Assembly: GCA_023412655.1 (NCBI GenBank)
Contig: JAEYNH010000096.1
Span: forward strand, 1 to 20,311
Source of the DNA: Pseudomonadota bacterium
Lineage (GTDB): Bacteria > Pseudomonadota > Alphaproteobacteria > Caulobacterales > Caulobacteraceae
Reading direction: 5' to 3'
DNA: 20,311 bases
Position 1 is the stretch's first letter. Every line of letters starts with the position of its first letter. Shown in pieces: positions 1-6,544 of this stretch. The notes beneath the pieces are model-generated. The model was not told the DNA's origin. It saw nothing but the letters and a program-made list of their open reading frames with translations, and did not search any database. The position numbers were made by a program, and so were the translations under genes.

Positions 1-605
1 AGGAATCGATGAAAAACGAGCTCCAAGTGACGCCTAGCCGAGTCGAGGCGATCCAGCATGTGATCCGACTGTGACGAGCCGCTGGTGGCGTCGGCGAGCC
101 GGTCTAGCTTTTCCCAGATCACCGCCGTCCCTGAAGCTCCGATCCTTTCAAAGGCGTCGTAGCCTTGTGGGTCGAACGACGGTGGCAGGAGCAAGAGCCA
201 ATCGTCCCGCTCGACTACATGGTCCAGGTCCCACCTGGCCGCCGTTACCCTGCCTTCCTGTTTGCAGATGACCGTGAGTGCACGAGCTTGCGAGAATGAA
301 GCTGTCTTCATTCCCAGGCCAAACCGTCCGAGGTCAGTGCTGGCTCTAGTGGCTGTGGGGCTAAGCGAGCCGGGCCGCATCGCTGCCAGCAGCGAGGCTT
401 CATCCATGCTGTCGCCGTCATCAACGACCGCCAGGAAAGGCCGATCGCCGGCTACGTCGTGGATGATCTCGATGTTGTGTGCACCTGCTGTGATCGCGTT
501 GTCGATCACGTCTGCGAGGGCAGTTTCAAGCGTGTAACCAATGTCGCGCATCGCTTCGATGAGCGACGCGGCACTTGGCGCAGCCCGGTGCTCTGCTGCC
601 GACAA
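1..605 (-). CDS. GHKL (MutL/MORC-like) ATPase, N-terminal part; gene runs off the left edge
   Basis: The minus strand is open from a TTG at 605 to position 1, giving about 201 residues with the C-terminus outside the window. The Bergerat ATP-binding fold is readable: N-box ETALADVIDNAITAG (about residues 27-41, with the Mg-binding E/N pattern), G1 box VVDDGDSMDEA, and lid/G2 box DLGRFGLGMKTASFSQ. Further on are VIWEKLDRL and HLELVFHRF, which resemble the region after the lid in MutL/MORC-like bacterial ATPases. Conserved-looking sequence (SAASLIEAMRDIGYT) extends upstream of the first ATG (551), so TTG 605 is preferred; a G-rich stretch sits just before it and an in-frame TGA directly precedes it. 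The family is known from restriction-modification and defence islands, where ATP-driven clamp closure on DNA is presumed. The XRE gene lies 116 bp upstream on the same strand. Family assignment is strong; the biological role is inferred. Confidence 0.85.
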   Translation of the reverse strand, partial: MSAAEHRAAPSAASLIEAMRDIGYTLETALADVIDNAITAGAHNIEIIHDVAGDRPFLAVVDDGDSMDEASLLAAMRPGSLSPTATRASTDLGRFGLGMKTASFSQARALTVICKQEGRVTAARWDLDHVVERDDWLLLLPPSFDPQGYDAFERIGASGTAVIWEKLDRLADATSGSSQSDHMLDRLDSARRHLELVFHRF

Positions 606-721
606 TCACGCCCCCCGAACTTCGCCGCCGCACACGCGGAAGGTGAGCCTAGCTTCGTCAAAAGACTTCGCGCAAGGCCGCTTGGTAGGCGCCGACGGCT
701 GAACTCGGCAGCGAGAGCACG

Positions 722-985
722 CTAAGCTAGCGAGGTGTCCTCGATCTCGGACGCCAGGCGTTCGAATATTACGAGCGGGTCCGCATCGAGCGCACGCGCG
801 AGAACCACAAACTCAACCACACTGACGTTCCGCTGGCCGGTCTCGATCCGCGCGACAAAGTTCGGAGGCTTGCCGATCCGCTGCGCCAGATCACGCTGGG
901 TCAGACCCGCCCGCTTCCGCTCTTCAACCAGCAGGCGGACCAGCGCATCGTGAGAGGAGGAGGACACCCAAGACCGGGGCGGCAA
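722..985 (-). CDS. Small XRE-family HTH transcriptional regulator
   Basis: An 87-residue protein that is almost entirely one Cro/C1-type helix-turn-helix. The HTH core is LVEERKRAGLTQRDLAQRIG followed by recognition-helix region PPNFVARIETGQRNVSVVEF, about residues 18-58, and then a short helix-rich tail. There is no sensor or peptidase domain, so it probably acts as a dimeric autorepressor or controller protein. The start is a TTG at 985, with AAGGTG about 6 bases upstream; a GTG at 967 is the alternative and would remove six residues. It is transcribed toward the GHKL ATPase gene (116-bp gap) and is divergent from the FG-GAP remnant. Small XRE proteins of this kind commonly control restriction-modification operons. 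That role is inferred from the neighbour. Confidence 0.85.
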   Translation of the reverse strand: MPPRSWVSSSSHDALVRLLVEERKRAGLTQRDLAQRIGKPPNFVARIETGQRNVSVVEFVVLARALDADPLVIFERLASEIEDTSLA

Positions 986-1069
986 GCAGCACCTTTTGGA
1001 TCGGTGCTGTCCTCATGCGGCAAGTCGCGTATGCTCTAGTTTTGATAGCAACCTGGGGAGGGGTGCTGT

Positions 1070-1912
1070 TTGTCAGGGCATCAGGTCGGCGTCCGCTTGC
1101 CGAGCTACGGGTCGTTTTCATATTCGCCTGCGGAAACCATCGTCCTCGACCTCAACGGAGATGGCCGCGATGACGTGCTCCTCGCCTACACGTACGTGGG
1201 CGACATGCCGCAAAGCGTTCCGCTGCGCGTTCTACTCTCTACCGGCAGCGGCTTTCGGGACGGCACCCAGGAAGTCTTCGGCGGGACCGTCTCAGCGGAC
1301 GGCCCCGGAGGCTTCGCCCTAGCTGACTTCAACGGCGACGGGCGCAAGGACGTCTTTCTGGCCAACTCCGGCATGGACCGAGGCAACTTTCCCGGTGCGC
1401 CCGAAACGCTGCTTCTGAGCACCGGCAGCGGCCTGCGAGAAGCCTCGGTGAACGTGCCACCTGAGAACTCCTACACACACTCCATCACCTACGGAGACAT
1501 CGACCGCGACGGTGACATCGACGTCTTCCTCGGCAATCTGACGGCGCCGTGGATCAGTGGCGCCACAGCCGGCCCAATGGTCCTGCTCAACAACGGCGCA
1601 GGCCAGTTCAGCGCGGATGCCTCGCGCCTGCCCGGCATCTCCACGACCGCCAACGGCTACACGGCCAGCGCCTTCGCGGATACCGATCAGGATGGCGACC
1701 TTGACCTCGTGCTCGGTGGCTTCCAGGACGGCGTGAAGAGCCGCATCCTCGTCAATGATGGCACGGGCCGTTTCTCGGAGGGCGCGGTCCTGCCGGATCG
1801 TCCGAACCCGACCGCCGAGGCCGACGCGGTGACCGACATCATCGTGCAAGACCTGAACGGCGATGGTCGGGCGGACCTGATCCTGAACGTCGCGGGCGAC
1901 GGCTATCGCGCC
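1070..1912 (+). pseudogene. FG-GAP/VCBS-repeat protein, 3'-truncated remnant
   Basis: About 280 residues of beta-propeller-type FG-GAP/VCBS repeats. Five calcium-loop motifs are visible: DLNGDGRDD, DFNGDGRKD, DIDRDGDID, DTDQDGDLD and DLNGDGRAD. They start near residues 27, 86, 143, 204 and 261, a 57-61-residue period that fits propeller blades. Such repeats usually belong to large secreted or surface proteins, but no signal peptide is present. The TTG at 1070 has a good GGAGG upstream, yet the protein begins almost directly in a repeat, so the 5' part may also be lost. After residue ~280 the frame reads antisense through the integrase remnant (to a stop at 2008), giving a meaningless Arg/Pro-rich tail. 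The loss of the 3' end is clear; the original function is unknown. Confidence 0.75.
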
Positions 1913-2642
1913 GAACCGTCGAGAAGGGACGCCGCTTGTCCCGACGGAGGGCAGCATCAGGCACGCGCAGCCCCTCCGCGGGGTTGCGGTCCATCATCTC
2001 CTCCTTGACGGCCCAGTTGAACAACCCGCCCAGCTTGTTGAGGTAGGTGTTCAGATTGCTGGGACTGATCAGATCAGTGCGTCCCTCCTCCTTCGCCCGT
2101 GCCGTGATCTCAGCCACGTCGAGGCCGGGGTAGAGTTTCGACGCATGTCGAGGCATCCACCGAAGCGTCTCGATTAGCTCGCGACACTGAGCACGAGTGA
2201 TGGACCTCACCAGTGTGTGCTCACCGAACACCGCAAGAACCAACTTGCGCGTGGTGTCGTAGGCGAGCCGCGTTCGAGGCGACCAATCACGCGTCGGATC
2301 AGCCATGTAGGCGTCGTAGAGTTCCTTCAGCGTTGTGCTCGAAGCAGGCTCGCTGGGCGTGAGCCGAGCCTCAACCGCGTTGCCAGAGAGCGGCGTAGTC
2401 GCTGGGCTCGCCTCCGCAAGAAGGGCATGATCAACACCCAGCCCAAGCCGCGCACGCGCGTCCTCGAACCTCCGTTCAATCTCCGCAGCTACCTGATGGG
2501 ACCGTCTTAGGGCGACGGTCGGGCTGTCCGTCCCCAACGACCGCCAGACTTCCGTCTTCCCGACGATCTCCCTCAGCGCATCTGGGACTCGCCGCCGGTA
2601 GTAGATGCGACCGGCCCTGCGAACGAGATGCGTTCGAACAAT
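1913..2642 (-). pseudogene. Tyrosine recombinase (phage-type integrase), truncated remnant
   Basis: The minus-strand product resembles alphaproteobacterial phage integrases. It has an N-terminal part (RIYYRRRVPDALREIVGKTE, then WRSLGTDSPTVALRR), a SAM-like core-binding domain (LKELYDAYMADPTRDWSPRT through LNTYLNKLGGLFNWAVKEEM), and the linker DRNPAEGLRVP...DKRRPFS that normally precedes the catalytic domain. The similarity stops there: the catalytic R-H-R-Y domain is absent, replaced at about 1910-1920 by the FG-GAP remnant read antisense. At the other end, the conserved N-terminus lies about 35 codons upstream of the first usable start (TTG 2537), and no ATG, GTG or TTG occurs in frame there; ATT at 2642 is the nearest codon. 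It cannot be a working recombinase. Its place next to the tRNA fits an island integrase. Confidence 0.8.
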
Positions 2643-2744
2643 GTGTAGACGGTTTGTGTAGCAGCCCGCCGACCGTTTTCCTGAGCGTTCACTGACACTT
2701 AGCCCTGCGCGGGGCTCAGGATTGTGTAGACGGATCGTGTAGCA
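2642..2744. repeat. Direct repeat with four GTGTAG boxes, candidate integrase arm-type sites
   Basis: Two imperfect 22-bp copies at 2642-2663 and 2723-2744 differ at three central positions. Each holds two GTGTAG boxes 13 bp apart (2643, 2656, 2724, 2737), and the copies are 81 bp apart. They lie between the tRNA and the integrase remnant, where arm-type integrase sites or integrase-promoter operators are found. The binding role is inferred. Confidence 0.6.
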
Positions 2745-2806
2745 ATCGTCCGAAGACGGTCCCCCAGACGATGAAACCGCAATGTTTTCAAGGGTAAGGG
2801 AAGAAA

Positions 2807-2883
2807 TGGCGCGCCCGGAACGATTCGAACGTCCGACCCTCAGATTCGTAGTCTGATGCTCTATCCAGCTGAGCTACGGGCGC
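2807..2883 (-). tRNA. tRNA-Arg (anticodon ACG)
   Basis: A 77-nt cloverleaf including an encoded CCA. The acceptor 5' GCGCCCG pairs with 3' CGGGCGC. The D-arm is GCTCAGCTGGATAGAGC. The anticodon stem TCAGA/TCTGA encloses loop CTACGAA, giving anticodon ACG, which reads CGN codons after A-to-I editing. The T-arm contains GTTCGAATC. The 3' end faces the integrase remnant, as expected if this tRNA served as the attachment site of the island to its left. Confidence 0.97.
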
Positions 2884-2908
2884 GCATTGCCTTACGGCGA
2901 GGGCGCGG

Positions 2909-2937
2909 AACCTAGTCAGAGGCCGACGAAAGCGCAA
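2909..2937 (-). promoter_or_regulatory. Candidate promoter of tRNA-Arg
   Basis: On the minus strand, TTGCGC (2937-2932) and TAGGTT (2914-2909) are separated by 17 bp and lie about 26 bp before the tRNA 5' end. This fits a housekeeping sigma promoter. I see nothing else in the 2884-3118 gap. Confidence 0.35.
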
Positions 2938-3118
2938 GCCCCTCTTTTCAGCCTTGTCCAGGCAATTCGCTCAAGGCGAAAAGCGAGGCGCTGCCGGTCG
3001 CGAATCGTGGTCCGCTTCCGCCGTTTTGCGAGACGCTTCGGCCGGCGCGGGTCGAGACTCCAGCCTGCGAAGCCCCGCATCCAACCACCACGCATCTGCT
3101 GGAAACTAGGGGTCACCG

Positions 3119-3676
3119 TTGAAACTCAACCTCGGGTGCGGCTTCGACAAGCGTGATGGCTGGCTGAACGTCGACAATTTTCCGGAGTGCCAGCCGGACC
3201 AGTTGCTCGACATCGAGAGCACGCCCTGGGACCTGCCCGACAATGGCTTCGATCACATCCTGATGAAGCATGTGCTGGAGCACGTGGGTGCGGATTTCGC
3301 GAGCTTCCGCCGTGTGATGCAAGAGCTCTACCGGGTGACGGCGCCGGGTGGGCTGTTGGAGATCCACGTCCCTCACGTCGGGCACGACACCTTCTGGGCC
3401 GACCCCACCCACGTGCGCGCCTTCATGCCGCTGACCTTCACCATGATGTCCAAGCGGCAGAATCGCGAGTGGATGGCGGCGAAGGCCAACTACACCATGC
3501 TGGCGTTCGCCCTGGACGTGGACTTCGAGGTGGAGACCATGGTCCAGGTCTATGACCCCCGCTGGACAGCGAAGGTGACCTCGGGGGAAATGAGTCAGGA
3601 GGCGCTCCGCGCGAAGGCGGCGGAGTCCTGGGGCGTGGTTCGCGAGCTGCAGGTCAAACTGCGGGCCGTGAAATAG
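3119..3676 (+). CDS. Class I SAM-dependent methyltransferase
   Basis: A 185-residue Rossmann-fold methyltransferase. Motif I LNLGCGFDKRDGWLNVD is at residues 3-19, an acidic strand-2 turn follows, and a FDHILMKHVLEHV motif around residue 45 is typical of the Methyltransf_11/25-like group. Then comes YRVTAPGGLLEIHVPHV (motif III region). The start is TTG at 3119, because motif I begins only two residues later and an AGGGG lies about 6 bases before it. The substrate cannot be read from the sequence. Similar small enzymes often occur near glycan or surface-polymer genes, but no such neighbours exist here. It stands alone: a tRNA lies upstream and a convergent peptidase gene ends 14 bp downstream. 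Confidence 0.85.
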   Translation: MKLNLGCGFDKRDGWLNVDNFPECQPDQLLDIESTPWDLPDNGFDHILMKHVLEHVGADFASFRRVMQELYRVTAPGGLLEIHVPHVGHDTFWADPTHVRAFMPLTFTMMSKRQNREWMAAKANYTMLAFALDVDFEVETMVQVYDPRWTAKVTSGEMSQEALRAKAAESWGVVRELQVKLRAVK

Positions 3677-3690
3677 GCCTTTCGCCCAGT

Positions 3691-4713
3691 TCAGTCCTTG
3701 AGGTCCCGCCAGCACCGGACGTCCGAGCCCGGCCACGGCGTCGCGGCGTGGACGCCGCGGGCGATGGCGCGGGCGAGGGTGTCGGCGGCGAGCGCCCCCA
3801 GGCGCGCGAGGGTGAAGTCCGTAGGCGCCTCTAAAGGGCGTCGGCCAGTGGAAAGCGCGAAGACAATATCGCCGTCGAAGGGCGCATGGGCCGGGCGGAT
3901 CGCCCGCGCCAGCCCGTCCTGAGCCATGACGGCCAGCCGCTTGGCCTGAGCGGGAGTCAGGGCCGCATCGGTGGCGACGCAGGCAATGGTGGTATTGCGG
4001 GTGACGTCTGGACGTTTGGCCAGTCCCCAAGCTTCGGGCGGACCCGCCAGGCCCGACGATCCGAGCCCGCCGAACTCGCCGCCCACCTCATAGGGCGCCG
4101 CCCAGAACGTCCGGCCGCCGGGCGCCACCACAGAGCCCCAGCTGTTGACCGCGACGATGGCGCCCACGGCGTAGCCGTCGCTGCTGACCATCGAGGCCGA
4201 ACCCGTCCCGCCCTTCAGCTGGCCGGCCATGGCGCCATAGCCTGCGCCGGCGGTCCCGAGCGACAGGTCCTCGGCGGCCGCGACGACGGCGGCGCGGCCT
4301 AACGCCCGGTAGGGCGGCTCCTCGCCCCAGGCCTTGTCGCCGCCGTTGGCCATGTCGAACAGGATGGCGGCCGGGACCACCGGCGAAGGCGGCACGCCGG
4401 GCATCAGGCCGTAGCCGCGCCCCTGCGCGCCCAGCCAGGCGACGACACCGTCGGCCGCCGCCAGGCCGTAGACGGAGCCGCCGGAGAGCACGACCGCGTC
4501 CACCGCCTCCACCAGGTTCTCAGGCGCCAGGGCGTCCGTCTCCCGCGCGCCGGGTGCGCCGCCGCGCACGTCCACCGCGCACACCGCCCGCGCATCCGGC
4601 AGGATCACCGTGACACCGGTCCGCGCCGCCGCGTCCTGCGCCTGCCCGACTTTGAGGCCCGGCACATCGGTGATCAGGTTGCGGAGCCCAGGGGCTGGAC
4701 GCGGATCGGCCAT
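3691..4713 (-). CDS. P1 family (DmpA/BapA-type) autoprocessing aminopeptidase
   Basis: A 340-residue member of peptidase family S58/P1, whose members cut N-terminal residues from peptides, amides or beta-peptides after self-cleavage into two chains. Visible marks are LITDVPGLKVGQAQD near the N-terminus, the glycine-rich VVLSGGSVYGLAAADGV (74-90), GQLKGGTGSAS (164-174), VGAIVAVNSWGSVVAPGG, and the processing site N240|T241 in TRNTTIACVATDAALT. Thr241 would become the N-terminal nucleophile, matching Asn-Thr/Gly-Ser sites in the family. ATG 4713 is chosen: the frame is open further upstream, but that part overlaps the divergent ggt gene and lacks family similarity. No signal peptide is seen, so it is probably cytoplasmic. 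A 7-bp palindrome sits just before the start. Confidence 0.9.
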   Translation of the reverse strand: MADPRPAPGLRNLITDVPGLKVGQAQDAAARTGVTVILPDARAVCAVDVRGGAPGARETDALAPENLVEAVDAVVLSGGSVYGLAAADGVVAWLGAQGRGYGLMPGVPPSPVVPAAILFDMANGGDKAWGEEPPYRALGRAAVVAAAEDLSLGTAGAGYGAMAGQLKGGTGSASMVSSDGYAVGAIVAVNSWGSVVAPGGRTFWAAPYEVGGEFGGLGSSGLAGPPEAWGLAKRPDVTRNTTIACVATDAALTPAQAKRLAVMAQDGLARAIRPAHAPFDGDIVFALSTGRRPLEAPTDFTLARLGALAADTLARAIARGVHAATPWPGSDVRCWRDLKD

Positions 4714-4716
4714 GAC

Positions 4717-4733
4717 CCGACGTCGCACGTCGG
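4717..4733. promoter_or_regulatory. Palindrome at the P1-peptidase start
   Basis: A perfect inverted repeat, CCGACGT-CGC-ACGTCGG, ends 3 bp before the peptidase ATG and covers where its ribosome-binding site should be. It could be an operator or an RNA hairpin that limits translation. The function is inferred. Confidence 0.35.
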
Positions 4734-4738
4734 GGCGC

Positions 4739-4766
4739 TTGTTGTCCACGCGCGCCGCACTATGGT
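4739..4766 (+). promoter_or_regulatory. Candidate ggt promoter
   Basis: TTGTTG (4739-4744) and TATGGT (4761-4766) are spaced by 16 bp in the 85-bp region between the divergent peptidase and ggt genes. A start near 4773 would give a short leader. The match to consensus is partial. Confidence 0.3.
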
Positions 4767-4798
4767 CGCGCTCTGCCTGCCCGGAGTGACCTGATCCC

Positions 4799-6544
4799 GT
4801 GATCCGCAAGACGCGCCTGCTTTCCCTAGCTCCCATTGCACTGGGAGCCGCCCTGCTCACCGCCTGCCAGGCGCCGGGCCCCAGGACCGAACCGGGCCCA
4901 GCCGCCACCGCCCCGGCGCCGCGTCCAGCTCGCCAGGCGATGGTCGCGGCCGCCAACCCGATGGCGGTGGAGGCGGGTCTGAGGGTGCTGCGCGAGGGTG
5001 GCTCGGCAGTGGACGCTGCGGTGGCGGTCCAAGCGGTGCTGGGGCTGGTGGAGCCGCAGAGCTCGGGCCTCGGCGGCGGCGCCTTCATGACCTACTACGA
5101 CGCCGCGACACGGACGGTGACTGCCTATGACGGGCGGGAAACCGCCCCGGCCGGCGCGAAGCCCGACATGTTCCTGGACGAGCAGGGCAAGCCGCTTAGC
5201 CGCTCAGCCGCCATACTGTCCGGCCGCTCCACGGGCGTGCCGGGGGCGGTGGCCATGCTGGCCATGGCCCAGGCCGATCACGGCAAGCTGCCCTGGAACC
5301 GGCTGTTCCTCGACGCCGAGCGCCTGGCCGACCAGGGCTTTCCGGCGCCTGGGCGCATGGCCAGGTCCGCCGCCAGTCGCAGCCCCCAGGCGGCCACCCC
5401 CGATTCGATCGCCTACTTCACCAAGCCCGATGGGACGAAGATCCAGGCGGGCGACGTCGTCCGCAACCCGGCCTATGCCGCCACCGTGCGCAAGATCGCC
5501 GCGGAGGGGCCCAGGGCCCTGCTGGAAGGCGAGATCGCCGAGGCCATCGTCGCCAAGGTGCGCGAGGGCGAGCGGCCGGGCACGCTGACCCTTGAGGACA
5601 TGAAGCGCTACCGCCCGCGGAAGGCCGAGGCCCTGTGCCGGCCCTTCCGGGTCTACATCGTCTGCACGCCGGGCGCGCCTTCCGGCGGGCCAGCGGTGCT
5701 GCAGGGGCTGGGACTGCTCGAGCGCACCGACGTGGCGGCGCATCCGAACGACGCTGAGGGTTGGTACCTGTTCAGCCAGGCCAGCCGCCTGATGTACGCA
5801 GACCGCGACCGCTATATCGGCGATCCGGCCTTCGTGGACGTGCCCGTCGACGGCCTGCTGGATCCCGCCTACCTCGACGCGCGCGTGAAGCTCATCGGGC
5901 CGGCAGCGAGCCCGCAGGCGCCGCCCGCGGGGACCCCGCCGGGCGCCCAGGCGCGGGGACCTGACGCCACCCGCGAGCCGGCTGGCACCACCCACTTCGT
6001 GGTGGTCGACAGGGATGGCAACGCCGTGTCCATGACCACGACCGTCGAAAGCATCTTCGGCTCGGGCCGGATGGTCCACGGCTTCTTCCTGAACAACCAG
6101 CTCACCGACTTCTCGTTCTCGCCGGTGGACACCGCCGGAGCCCCGGTGGCCAATGCGGTGGCCCCGGGCAAGCGGCCCCGTTCGTCCATGGCGCCCGCCA
6201 TCGTGCTGGATCGCGACCGCAACTTCGTGGCGGCGGCTGGCTCGCCCGGCGGCCCGGCGATCCTCGCCTACAATCTCAAGACCCTGATCGGCATGCTGGA
6301 CTGGAAGATGCCCGTGCAGGAAGCCATCAACCTGCCAAACCTGATCGCCTCGGGGACCTACTATGCCGCCGAGGTGGACAAGTTCCCGCCCGCCGTCGTC
6401 GAAGAGCTCGCCGCCCGAGGCGTGAAACTGCAGACGGGCGCCGGCGCCGAGGGTTCGGGCCTGCATGGGGTGGAGGTGACGCCTCAGGGCCTGCGTGGCG
6501 GGGCCGACCCCCGCCGCGAGGGCGTCGCCCTGCCGTTGAGCTAA
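4799..6544 (+). CDS. ggt: Gamma-glutamyltransferase, lipoprotein precursor
   Basis: A 581-residue Ntn hydrolase that cleaves or transfers gamma-glutamyl groups from glutathione and related peptides, normally in the periplasm. A lipoprotein signal peptide ends at lipobox LTAC (Cys23), so the enzyme is probably membrane-anchored. Large-subunit marks are SSGLGGGAFMTYYD and YDGRETAP, with Arg113 equivalent to the substrate-binding Arg of E. coli Ggt. The autocleavage site is G396|T397 in AGTTHFVVVDRDGNAVSMT, with Thr397 as nucleophile. Small-subunit motifs LLNNQ-like FLNNQLTDFSF, RPRSSMAPAIVL and GSPGGPAI follow. The start is GTG 4799, directly before the basic n-region of the signal peptide; its SD is weak. 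The stop overlaps that of the convergent kinase gene by 3 bases, leaving no room for a terminator between them. Confidence 0.95.
   Translation: MIRKTRLLSLAPIALGAALLTACQAPGPRTEPGPAATAPAPRPARQAMVAAANPMAVEAGLRVLREGGSAVDAAVAVQAVLGLVEPQSSGLGGGAFMTYYDAATRTVTAYDGRETAPAGAKPDMFLDEQGKPLSRSAAILSGRSTGVPGAVAMLAMAQADHGKLPWNRLFLDAERLADQGFPAPGRMARSAASRSPQAATPDSIAYFTKPDGTKIQAGDVVRNPAYAATVRKIAAEGPRALLEGEIAEAIVAKVREGERPGTLTLEDMKRYRPRKAEALCRPFRVYIVCTPGAPSGGPAVLQGLGLLERTDVAAHPNDAEGWYLFSQASRLMYADRDRYIGDPAFVDVPVDGLLDPAYLDARVKLIGPAASPQAPPAGTPPGAQARGPDATREPAGTTHFVVVDRDGNAVSMTTTVESIFGSGRMVHGFFLNNQLTDFSFSPVDTAGAPVANAVAPGKRPRSSMAPAIVLDRDRNFVAAAGSPGGPAILAYNLKTLIGMLDWKMPVQEAINLPNLIASGTYYAAEVDKFPPAVVEELAARGVKLQTGAGAEGSGLHGVEVTPQGLRGGADPRREGVALPLS

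Noticed and set aside
1910..2008. FG-GAP protein as an intact 312-residue product
   Set aside because: The last ~32 residues are the antisense of the integrase remnant, so the C-terminus is not native.
4714..5088. Longer N-terminus for the P1 peptidase
   Set aside because: It would overlap the signal peptide and first 90 codons of the divergent ggt gene, and it has no peptidase similarity.
5204..6466. 420-codon open frame antisense to ggt
   Set aside because: Shadow of a clearly real gene with low-complexity His/Arg/Gly content.
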